Source: Anas platyrhynchos
Taxonomy: Eukaryota; Chordata; Aves; Anseriformes; Anatidae
Assembly (NCBI RefSeq): GCF_047663525.1
Contig: NC_092589.1
Coordinates: forward strand, 105,088,001-105,152,000
Direction of reading: 5' to 3'
Length of the DNA: 64,000 nucleotides
The notes below the pieces were generated by a model that searched no databases, was not told the origin of the DNA, and saw nothing but the letters and a program-made list of their open reading frames with translations. Shown here one piece after another: positions 11,701-23,700 of the stretch (position 1 is its first letter; every line of letters starts with the position of its first letter). A program made the translations under genes and the position numbers.

Positions 11701-14700
11701 TAATGTATTCCAGTTTTCTCTGCTGGGAGTGGGAAAGAAAAGATTGTATTTAATTTTTTTTAATGATAGGTTCTCAGCTATTTTAAAACTGGTCACTTGA
11801 CAACTCTCCACTCGATTTCAAATGCCGTATTAGAAATTATTGTGAAACACATTATTGCTGGGAAATGTGCGGAGAAAGCACTTGTTCAGTAATGTTTCTT
11901 GTTTTTTAAGAATGAATAAATGGAAGTTAATGGAATATTCAGTGTAGCTGGTCTTTGCTCTTGGATCTGAAGTTACTTAATGGAAACATGTCTCTGTCCT
12001 GTCCTGGAATGAAATATTAAGTGGAAATAAGTGTGCATACGTTGTTTTTTTTTTTTTGTTTGTCTGTTTATAAAGGAAATAAAAAGCTTTTTCTTTTTTT
12101 AAATTAGAGGAAGGCTGGGAATGGTACGTTTGTGAAGGCTTTCAGCTTATACTCAAAAAACAAGCTGAAGCTCTGGAAGCACTAGGAGTGTGTCCACAAA
12201 TGAAGGTATGTAAAGATCAGCCTAAGTTCTCCACAGTATGAGTGTGCAACCAGAGGTGTTATTTAAAAATACTGTAATTTTGCAAGTGACTCAAATAACC
12301 CCCCTTTTAAAGAACTACTGAGTACGTGTAAACAAACTTAATTTTCCTGGTAATTTTAAAACATGATTTATAAATTGGAGGTAATGAAGTCAGAGCTGGA
12401 ATATAATTCAGATTCCTGAATTAGCAATTATGCTCTGTTCTCTCAGAAATTAATGGTTTTCTAAACCTTGCACTAATCATTGTCCATTTTCACTTACCAG
12501 GATGAAATTCTGTGCAATTTTTGGAGGCGTTACCTCCAGAAGAGCCAACAAGCGTATTGCGACAGACCAGCTGGTGAAACTGTCAAGGCATTATCAGTAA
12601 GTGAAAAGCTCAGATCCCATGAGATGTGGAATATTTTTTTAAAGAGCAGCAATATAAACCTTTGTTTAAGCTACATACCTAGCTCATATTAATCTCATGA
12701 AGAATATCTTCTAAATGGGGTACCACATGTCTGTTTTTTCCCTCCATTTCAAGAAACAAATACTTCTGAATATGGAAAGTTGCTTATTTAAAAATAGTTT
12801 TTTGTCTTGGCATACATTGCGTGTAGATAGAGCAGAAATTATAATAAAAAATACGTTATCCCAAAGTTACTTATTTCATCAAACTTTATAAGTTGTGTAC
12901 TTTATTGTAGCAGACTGGAATGTAATGGGATCACTAGAAATCTTTTTTTTTTTGTCTTGAGAAATATTTTTAAAATATTTTTGTAGGCTTTCCTTACACA
13001 CTGGTGGTTCACAAAGCAAGTTAAATCCAAGATGTTCACATTTCAACTTCATTTACTGTAGATCTTGCATTTGTTGTGTTTTATTTTGTTTATTCAGATT
13101 GAAACAGTAACTAACAGTAGATAATACTGAGATTTATTTACAAAAACAGGTGTGTGATAGCAGTACAGACATGGATAGTGAACCAGACAGACCTAGCCTC
13201 CTTCACTTGTTGTCTCTCTCCGAAAGCGATGGAGATCTACAGACAGATTGCAGCTTTGCCTCCTCAAGTGGCAAGGTCTCAGGTAGGAGCAATGACCTGA
13301 AGTATCTGGAAACTGTTTTAACTGTTTTTGTAGAGTTGTACATACATCTTATGTGTAGTTGTGTAGAACGAATTGGAAGAACTTCTTGACATGTGGTTAG
13401 GAAGTATAGTTTTCAGTCCTATTTGCCTCTATGGTACTTCATATTCTACCAGAAACAGAAGACTTTTTATTATTTAATTTTATTTCCCCTTCCTACAAGG
13501 AGATGGAAGTTGAACAGGGCCTGGAAATGCAGGAGGAAGGTATTTTATAACCAGATTGCTCCACATGCCCTATTTGCAAGGGGGAAAAAAAGTGCTATTA
13601 ATCTGCAAAGCTAGATGTTCACAAACATTGCGGTGCTAAAGAATAAGCACTTAAAGTAACAGCAGAGTTGTCAGTCACAACTTCCAAGTTAAAAAATAGG
13701 AGTTGGTTCTCATTTCTTTTTCACAGTGGTTGTTTTTTCTGTGTGTGTGTGTCTTTTTATTGTTTTGTTTTGTTTTTCCCTATGTCTTTATTTACCTTTC
13801 TCGTATTTTTCCTTCGTGTTTTTGGTATTTCTGTATTTTTTGTCTCTGCATTCTGTTTACTGCTTTCCCTCAAGCCTCTTTTATCAAAATTCTTCTTGTA
13901 ACATTGCTTCAGTTTCTTCTTTCTGCTCACAAATCAACTTAAAAGCATTTACATCTGAATGAACATGAACATTTGAATTAAAATGTTATAGAAAATTGGA
14001 GCCTTCAGTGCTGTGCAAGTGTAATGCCAGGCAGTGCTGCAATGTCTGATACTGGAAATACATTACAAGGCATATTTGAAAAGTTTTGCTTCCACTCTAA
14101 ACTTCTGATTCTTTGCCTTTTTTTTTTTGCTTTATTCTTTGCTTACATTTTCCTTCTTTGTCTGTTTCAATGTTTATTCTTCCCATGTTACGTGGTCATG
14201 GTCCTCTCTCCGTCCTATTGCTGTTCTTCTGTGGTATTGCCTGTCTACCCTCAGAAGAATGCAATCTTGTTCTTTCACATTTTTCTCTTTTTCATAAAGC
14301 CCAGAAATGATAGAATGAGAAACTTGATCTGCAGCAATTAGAAATGTTGAGAAACTTTAAAACTTCTGAGTAGAGGTAGAGGTGGGGAAAAATGGTGCAA
14401 CAAATGGTGACAATTTTTTTTCCAATGTAGTGCAAACACTTTTCATCATATTGCACTCAAATGAGAAGATTTTTAGGTAAAGAATCTGTGTGTTCATACA
14501 CATTGCAGATCCTGAGTGTTAAACACATGCATGTTGTGTGAATAGGAAAGAATTCAGTGAAAAACTTCTAGTGAAGTACTCCATTGAATTTTCTTCCCTT
14601 TTTTTTGTCTCTAGAGAAACTTGTTTCTTCCTTGGTACTTGTGTCTCTTATTATTTAGAATAATTTATAGAATAATTTAGAATAATATTTTAGTTTTAGA

Positions 14701-17700
14701 ATAGTTACATAGCCTAAAGATAGGCCACAATTTAACATGTTGTTCTTGGTCGGTTGTTTCAGAGATTGAATTCACCTGTAAGTAGCCATACCTGTTCCAC
14801 TAAAAGCACTTGAAGCGGATAAGAGCTTAGTGGCACTAAAAGCACATTTTGGAGAAATAAAACCATCATAGAAATTGTTTGTATATTGAAATTTAACACG
14901 AGAAATACCAGATGTAGTGTAGTCGACCAGAAATTATTAGGAAGATTCATAGGTTTCCCCTCCTGTGCTGTTTTTATTGCTACAGATTCAACACTCTCTT
15001 TATTTCCTAAGAAGCTTCTCCAACATCCAAGCGTTTTTTTGTCTTTTTTTTTATTTTCTTTTTTTTGTTATTTTTGTGTAGGGATAATAGCAAATTCCAC
15101 CGAGTAGAGCACTGAGATTTGCTAGGGAAGCCTATTAAACCCTTAAATTATTAGCTGCATGTAATTGTGTGCTGTCATGCCTTGCATAAGCTGCAAGAAA
15201 TTAAAGGAAATTGTGTGCCATCATTAAGGCCACAAATATAATGAGGATTATTCTAAATTGAGTTGAATGTGAAATTAATAATGAAGCTTCAGTCACGAAG
15301 CTGCCTTTAAGCACATGCGTCCACGTAAAAGGTGAACCTGTTGACTAAAAGGATTAGCTGCTGCTCCTGCCTTTATTCTCCAGCGCACGTATGCACAGCA
15401 GACATCTCAGGATCCTCTCACTACACCATTTCTTTGCACGAGGAGCCTGTGTGAGCTGGCTCTTTTGTTGCCTCCCTGGTACTCCCGACAGTGTTTTAGG
15501 AGCCGGTAGGTGGCATCAAAGCCTAATTCTGGCTCAGAAATGCAAGATCTGCAGTTTTTCTCTATGGCAGTGGGCTCCACACCTGTACTCGCTGACCACT
15601 GACACCTCACAGACCTGGCTGTCGCCCACCGGCGTAACCACGGAGCTACCAAATCCTCTGAAGTTTTAATTTTTTTTTTTTTCAGGCTGCTTGCTGTGGC
15701 CCTGCAGCTCCCAGCTGGTGAGCTGGGGATCCAGCCTTCGCTGTTCCTGCCCGAACAGGCGAACAGCGTGTGGGAAAGCAGTGGGGAAAGCCTCCACAGA
15801 GGCTGGTGTTTTACGTTGGTGTGCTTTAAATACAAAACATTTTCATTTGTGCCGGCTGCTTCATGATGAAGCTTTTCTTTTTCTCTTCCTCCTTCCCTGA
15901 ACTCCAAGGTTTCACTGCCGAAAAGGTTTCCAACACATAAGTCACTCCCCTAAATTAAATTTCTCGTTGCTGCTTCTCATTTTTTAATGATTCATCTCAG
16001 TAAGGATGTAGGGAGGTGTTGCTTGTTTTGTGGCTGTTTTTTTTGTTTGTTTGTTTTAACCCTCTTTACCATTTGATGCATTTGTGTTCTAAAGCTGTTT
16101 TTTTTTTTCATTTAATTTAGTTGTTTGTTTTTTTTAAATAATACCTACTTTACCACAGTTAGAGAACATGTGGCAGATGGATACACACCATAACTTAAGT
16201 CTCTGCAGTGTAGACTATGTTCTTGTTGAAGTTCTCACTTTACCACAAGTCACAATTAACTTTAACTTTCCAACTTTAAAGCGCTGAAGTTTAAAACTCT
16301 TTTAATCCCCACCTCCAAGGTATTGATGTAAGCACAGAGAATTTGCCCTCATTTCCCCCACTGCTCCCTTATCTATCAAAGGGAAAATAGTATTCCCAGC
16401 TCATGGTAGTTGTATGTCGTGTAGGAGTTAACAGCTTCCTAGAGCTCTCCAAGTTTAAGTGCAGCTCCCACTGAATGGTCTGGTTTTATGGGTACCAGAG
16501 TGAGGTTTGCCTCTGAATATGATCCAATGTCTTCATAAACTGCTATTTCACTTGATTAAACAGGTTGTCCTCTCACATTATGGTAGATGAATAAATTACT
16601 TAAACTGTTTATTAGTGAAAATACCTAAACTACCAAGCTGCTGCAAAGTAAAGATTTGAAAGTGTTACTAGTTGCTGAACCGTGGTTCTTGTACACCCCT
16701 TAATCGTGTGTTCTGTACACCAAGATTGTGTGTATGTCATATTAATTAATAATTTTTTTCCTTTTTTTTGTTTTAAACATAAACCAAAGAATGTACCTCC
16801 GTGTGCTCTGGATCAGTAGATGGTAGATTGTATTTAATGAAGAATCAAAAGGAGACGCTGAGGATGTCGATGCCAATGACCCTTTCATTCTGTTACATGG
16901 CATTGCTGTGGCTGAGAGAACCGATGACATTATCTGATCTCTTAAGGTATGAACAGTCTCCAGTGAAATATTTGTTATAAATGTTTTATAAATAATATAT
17001 TTTTTTTTAATTAGAGCTTTACTGTTGCCCTGTTGGTTTCTTGCTCAGTAACAGTGAGATGTCTCCCAGGTGTAGTTTCCTTATCTTTTATCCAATGTAA
17101 TTTGTGAAGCTGCTTAATGAGAACACTCCTCCATTGCTTGCAGTGAATCTCAAAAACCTGTAAGGGTTTGGTGCTCAAGAAGCTCTTTATCCTTCTCCTC
17201 TGAAATTTCTTAAGATTCCTTGGAGGTGTGTATGGTCACGTTTTTGCTATTTTTGCTGTTGTCAGCATGCCAGAAAATGAGTAGCTGTTCCCCAGGACTT
17301 ACGTCAGTGTCATCCTACAAACAATGCCAGCAGTATACAGCGATCTGGAAGGCAGCTAGGCAGCTTCACGCACGGGAGTGGGGACGCAGAAATTAATATA
17401 AGAAGCCCTTCTTTGTCGTCGTATCTTTTTATCTGTAATCATCAGAGTTCGTAATAATAGAGCTGTTAATGTAGTAGATGTAAAATGTTCTAACAGCAGG
17501 GTTTGGTGCTAAATATGGGGATCATCAGGCTACTGCTGACAATGCAATTCCCTTCTACCCCCTACAACATGGATATGAACATGCTCCTTATTTTCGGAAG
17601 GAACAAAAATTAATTTGTCAAGTTTGTTTTGGTTGTTGTTGTTAGTGATAAGTACTTTAAATCAGGCCTAACTAGCTTGCATTCAGGACTTCTTGGGGTT

Positions 17701-20700
17701 GCCTTGGAAGACCTTTTTGTGTGCAGACACTCCTTTTTAACAAGTGTTGAAATGGTGGATATTTCTAAAAAGATGGGGAGATTTATTTTATTTTATTTTT
17801 TTAACCAAAACGTAAGGAGCAGAAAGATCAAGTAACTGTAAGTGGGCAATCCGAGGTGCACTGGAAGAAATAAAAGGAAAAACCCATTCAAGATTCATTC
17901 AAAATGGCAGGTTTCAGTCCTTTAATTTTGCTTTTTCAAATCTATAACCTGTAGGTTAAAAGACAAGCTCACATACATGGTGCACATAACTAGTATTGGT
18001 GCTGAAAGTCTGACTGATTTATCCCAGAGCCTTATCTTCCATAATGGCTTTTCCCCTCTGTACTGCTGACCCTCCTACCACTTTTCTAGCTTTGTACAAG
18101 CTTTCTAAGAACAATGGGCATTGAAGAACACTCTTCTCTGAGTCTTTTTTAGAAAGGAGATGTTTCAGTGTCTTGAGTGTAGTAGTTAATACTGGCTAAA
18201 TTATTTCGATGTTAAACAATATTTAATCCTCTGATTTAACTTTAGGGGATGGCCGTTGCCTTCATCAGTGATAATCACTCAAACTTGTGTGTTTGCATAG
18301 CTAGGTATGCTGTTGCATAAAAGATGCTTGTAAAATGTTCAGCAAAATGCCACGGTGTTCAGAATTCGCACTGCAATACAGAAGTAAATACTGAGTAGAT
18401 TAAGAAATAGTAGAAATCAAAAGTAGCTTTCAATACACAATTCATTACTGACTAGTATTTCCCTAAGGACATTTTGCAGGAGTCAGAACTACCCTGGCCT
18501 ACTCTGTGTTTTTTATCAGTGATTAGAAAATGAATATAAAAATCCTGTCTGATAATGCACGTATATGGCAAAAATCCAAGTAGTAAATAACAGTTACTAG
18601 GATGGAGCAAACGTTGCACAGTAATAAAGAATTATTGCTTAGCACATCCTGTTGGGAGAGAGAAATCAAATATCTTTTCTTGGGTCCGTTCTTTTTACCT
18701 TGGAAACTGTTTCTGGAAAGCATGTGGAGTCATACTGGGCAAATACATCCTCACACGTTCCTGTCTTAGTATGATACTGTCTTTTTTTTTTTTTTTCCTT
18801 TCATTTCTTTGTTTTAAAAAGTAAAAAAAAATAGGAAGGAAAAAAAAGGGCAGAACTTGGCTGGAGTGTTGATTGCATATTAGTGGTGCATTGTTGTGTT
18901 TGGCACTTCAAAAGCTGGGGACTGCAGGAGAGAGCCAAGCAACTGGTGCAGAACCTGGAGAAACATCCTGTGCACTGAGATCCTTCAGAGCTCAGCACAA
19001 ATGCCCGAAAGGTTTTAGAGAAAACATGTAAGCAGCAAAAATGCTGGAAAAGGAGAGAAAAAATCAGATATTAAATACAGCAGAGAGACATCATCAGAAA
19101 TTAATAACTGGAAATTGAAATAAGAAGATTTGAAAGAGAACGCATCATTTAATTTAGGTACAATGTATGGGTTTAATATTCTCGTAAGTGCATGAATCTA
19201 GTGGGCAATGACTTTAAATGCACTGAACATACGACTGAATTAAATGCAAAAAGTGATGCTTGAAAGAATGCCATTTGTATTGCAAAGTTTTACAATGATA
19301 CGATACTCCTATAAGGCTGTAATTACATTATCATGCTTCCCTCCCTACCCTTAAGGCCTTTGCCTTTCACGAGTTTGATGAAGAAGGGGAAAGAAGGCTA
19401 AACTGCAAGAACTACCATAAGGCTCCTCTTTTCTCCCTTCTGAATATTTAAGTTGAAAAAATGAGACAAAAATGAGACATTTTTGCATGCAGCAGGATAC
19501 GCAGATCAAAATAGCAGCAGAGCAGAGATGAAAACCATGCAGAGAAAAACATGAAAGATTCAGCACTGCCTTTTAAATCTTTATAGGCAAATTGTGTTGT
19601 TTAAACCACCTGAATTACAGCAGTGCTTAAAAGTTCTGCCTCGTTTCGTCCTCAGTTTGGTTTTCTCCCCACCTTGAAGTCAGCTGACTCCTGCTCCTCC
19701 CTTGTGACACATGCTTAGGCACCATGCTAGGGCAATCTGCCAGTTTTTAAAGGACTTACAGCCCCAAAAATACACTCCTCCTTGCTGCTTGACACACTTA
19801 ACAGAAAAACACTACAATTACCTCCTCCGAAAGGCACACTTTGATTTAAAAATAACATTTCAACAACCTTCTGGTCTGGTCTGTAACAAATTAAATCCTT
19901 TTCCATTGCGAATAATCTCACAGTGCTCGATGTGTGGTATTTTATTTATCTAAATAATTAGTAAAATTTTGGGTCTGCAGGAAAAAAAAAGAAATCAGGA
20001 TGCTGGACTCGGTGAGGCTGAGAACTAATGCCTTTCAAATGAGGTTATACCCAGCTACGCTGGCAAGACTGAACTTGTAATCAGTTTGTGGCATTGCTGT
20101 GTGGCTTTAGCAGATGCATCATTTCCTCGTAGTATGCAGAGGACGGAGGATTTTTTTCACACTTAGGCCTGACTAATGCATGCTGCTGCTGCTGTAATTA
20201 CGAGAGCAGGGACTGCCTCCTGTGTGTGTACCATTCAAGTTTTCAAGCACTTTGCTGATACAACGTAGTCCTGCGAGTGTTGGGATCGCCCCGCTGTGAA
20301 ATGAAGGGTTTGGAGGAAGAGCAGGCAGGAGAAACTGTTCTCAAGTGCTGTTCCAGATCTGGGCTTCTGGAGTAAGTTTTAACAGCCTGAATCATCAGTA
20401 CATTGTATTCATAACAGGGTATTGATGCTGTTTCAGGTATTTTTAGAACATAAAAACAACTCTTCACCTGAGAAAAGAGCACATTTTTTTTGTGTAGGGA
20501 CAGTCATTTCAGGCAGGTTCAGGAAAGATGTCATTGCTTTTTTTACACAGTTGCAGTGCTTTGACATGATAAGTTAAATTTGGACCAGATAATCTTAGAG
20601 GTCTTTTCCGACCGAAATGATTCTATGATTAAATTTTTAAACAAAGAAACAAAAATACCCCACCGTGTTTGTAGACATCTCTCGTCCATTGCGGAGTAAG

Positions 20701-23700
20701 GATGTGCTTCTGCATTTATATTGCTGCCTTTTCTCTTGCCCTGGGTGCCAGCACTCACCCCCCTTGTGGTGTATTAGTTGCAAAGAGATCAGGAAAATGA
20801 TTTCTGGTTTTGCATGAGAAGGTTTCACTGGACATTTCAGTGCAGCGTAACTTGCTGCATGGCTGTCCCTTTCCACCTCGTGGCAGCTGAGTCTGGAGAT
20901 CTATCTGGTTGCAGTCAAACCCTGGAAGACAAAAGCCCAGTTTTCAACCTAATCCCCTGTCTGAGAAGTCCCACAAGTGCTTTTGTCAGCAGGGAGGAGA
21001 CAGGAGTGTGATGCGGAGGACAGAAGGGAGGGTGGGATTTCCCATTTTGGAGGCAGCAAGCTGTCAGGGTGGCTCACCTGCAATCATAACTGCACCACAC
21101 CCTATGGCCCTGATTGTTTGTCCTCTTCCAGCTGCTGCTGTGCTGGCTCAGGAGGCCGCCGCTCTCAATTTCTTGGTGCTACCTCCTCAGATCTGGCAGC
21201 TGATTGTGTGATTGCTCCTTACCAAGGGTGCATCAAAGCTTATGTTCAGCTGAGGCAGTAATGGGACGCTTTTGCTGAAAGGGGAAGGTCTCGCTTCCCC
21301 TCTCTGCTCCTGCTTTGTGATGTATCCTCTTCCTTCTGCCAGTTCTGACACTTTTTGAAGCCACCCATGAGCTTTAGTTTGTTAGAAGACAGGAAGCACA
21401 CACCCAGCTTTTCTTTTTCTTGCAGTAGGGCAATGGGTTTTGCCTGCTGTTGTGAGTTAAATTTGTGGAAGAGGAAGATAAGCAACAGGAGGAGGGAATC
21501 ACAGCTGGTTACACTGAGCTTTTGGGTTGTCTCGATACACTCTTGTGAAGCCATCCCTCAGATTTCAGTGCTTCAACTCATTGCTGCTGACCTAAAGCGA
21601 GCAAGGAGCTGTCCTGCAGGCTGCTCATCAGATCAGGCAGGGTGGTGAGGATGAGCAGCTGATGCTGGGTTTGATGCTAACCCAGCAAACATGCGGAGCA
21701 GCGCACGTTTCCATTCGGGATGCAGCAATGCTATTTGCACAGGTTGTTTCTGCCAAAAAATAAAAAAATAGCAAAGTGTACATAGCACAATTTGATATAG
21801 GAAGGATCCTCTGCTATGACCCTTACCTCATTCAAGAGACCAATATGCAGACCTTTAGAATAAAAAGTATTAGGTAATGTGGTTGTTCAGATTGCTGTAA
21901 CTTTTCAGAACTCCTTATAAATGATGGGTTTACTCTAACTGAGAAACAGGTTTGATTGAGAGGCACTTTTCATTTTAATATCACTTTACATTCATTTTTC
22001 TAGTTAAATAGAGTAGTCAGTTAGAAATATTTTTAAGAAGGGTTTAACCATAACCTTTTCCCACAGTAACTAGCCTTTATATAAAATTGTAGTCAGCTTC
22101 CATGCACGTACCCCATGATATGCAGCGAGTGGTGGTGGAGGTGCAGTGCTGGAAGAGGAACGGTGAGTCCGTGCGCTGCAACAGGCTGAGAAGAGGGCTG
22201 AATCATCAGCGAAGACATTGCTCTGCCTCGTTCTTGTTTGTTGTTGTTGTGTTTTTCCTCTTCAGACGCATTTTGTTTGGCAGCCAGAGATTGCTGTGCT
22301 CTGCAGAAGCTGGTCTGTCTGCCTGGGGGCTGGGTCTGACTAGGGCTGGAAGCCTTTAGGGACTGCCCCATGCTGGGAGAAGGAGCAAAGCCCAGCTTGG
22401 CAAGCACAGAGGATCCTACAAGGGGCTTGTGGAGTCTGTAGGCTAAGACATAGCTGGTCTGCCTCGCAAGATCAGAGAGAGGGATGTTGTGCAGAAGGCA
22501 CAGCAGGCAGAAGAGAAAATTGTTTTCGAATCTTTAATATTATTTAAAGAACAGGGTCTGGTCTGCTTGGTGTTAACTCATTCCAGTTTAAATTACGACT
22601 TGAACAAAATTGTGCTGGAGAGGAAAAGCCAGGAGGGCAGCTCTAACTCAGTCCTGTGGGAGACCACTAACAGGCATCAGTCTGGCACGAGAATAGTGCC
22701 TGTTCCCCTGCAAAGATCCATGCTTCTTCAGTGCTTGCCTTGCCTGCTGTAAAAGCCCACTAAGATGCTGGATAAGAGCAGGTGTTTCGTGTGGTGGTGG
22801 CTTTTTACTGGTAGCTGTTGTTAAATCCCATCAGATCTATTAAATAACTAAGTAAAAAATAAGAAAAAAAATCCAAAATATTGTTGTAAACCATTTACCA
22901 AAGCCAGCTTTTAAAGAAAGAGGAATTACTTCAGTTCAAATTCAAAATAAATGATTTGTATTTTGTAAGTGTACAATATCACTTCTATTCCTACTAAAAT
23001 AATATTTTTCTTAGACTACAGAAAGTAATTAACTGAGTTGCACTTCTTTGTACACCTGCATAATTCTGTGACATCCCTCTTACCATATTTTGCACTCTAA
23101 CCTCCTGCAGCAGAAAGTGTTTCATCTCCAATTTGGAAAATTTACTTAAAGCCTTCACATTTTGAAAGAAAGCTTCCATGCCACTCAAAGAGGCTTAAGG
23201 CAGTTTCAAAAATGCAGTAGCTGAAGAATGTGCAGAACAAACTGTATGCAGGCATGTTGATTGTAAGCTCATTGCCATAACAGTGTCGTTTGTCAGTCAT
23301 CCCTGAGCTTGAACTTAAAGGCCTGTTAAATGTTTGAACTGGTTTTCATGCGGTGGAGTATGTAGGGGTGTAGGACTTCAGACAGAATTTCTTAGGCAGC
23401 ATAAAGCTGATGTTATTGCAAATCAGAAATTGATTTGTGGATTAATTTTAGAATAAATGTGCTTTTGTCATAGTAAATATTATTTTGATTTGGTCTTTTT
23501 TTTTATGCAGGTTTGTTGTTGAAGGTCACATTCCATATTTGAACGTTTATCAGGATTTTCCAGAGAAGATGAAATTATATGGCCTTGATCTTAGGATCTT
23601 TTGTGTCGAGGTAATTTTTTCCTTAAAATTATAGATTTAAAAAAAAAAAGTTATTTTTTTGTGGCTTTTTTGGGTAAATGTACTAATAAATTGATGAAAT

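Noticed and set aside
13668..13962. Three overlapping hydrophobic frames resembling membrane segments
   Set aside because: They come from a T-rich strand, so all frames give Phe/Leu/Val. No homology or start context.
15407..15907. 166-codon minus-strand frame in intron 6
   Set aside because: No recognisable motif and no splice support. Antisense to an intron and interrupted by a poly-A translated as a Lys run.
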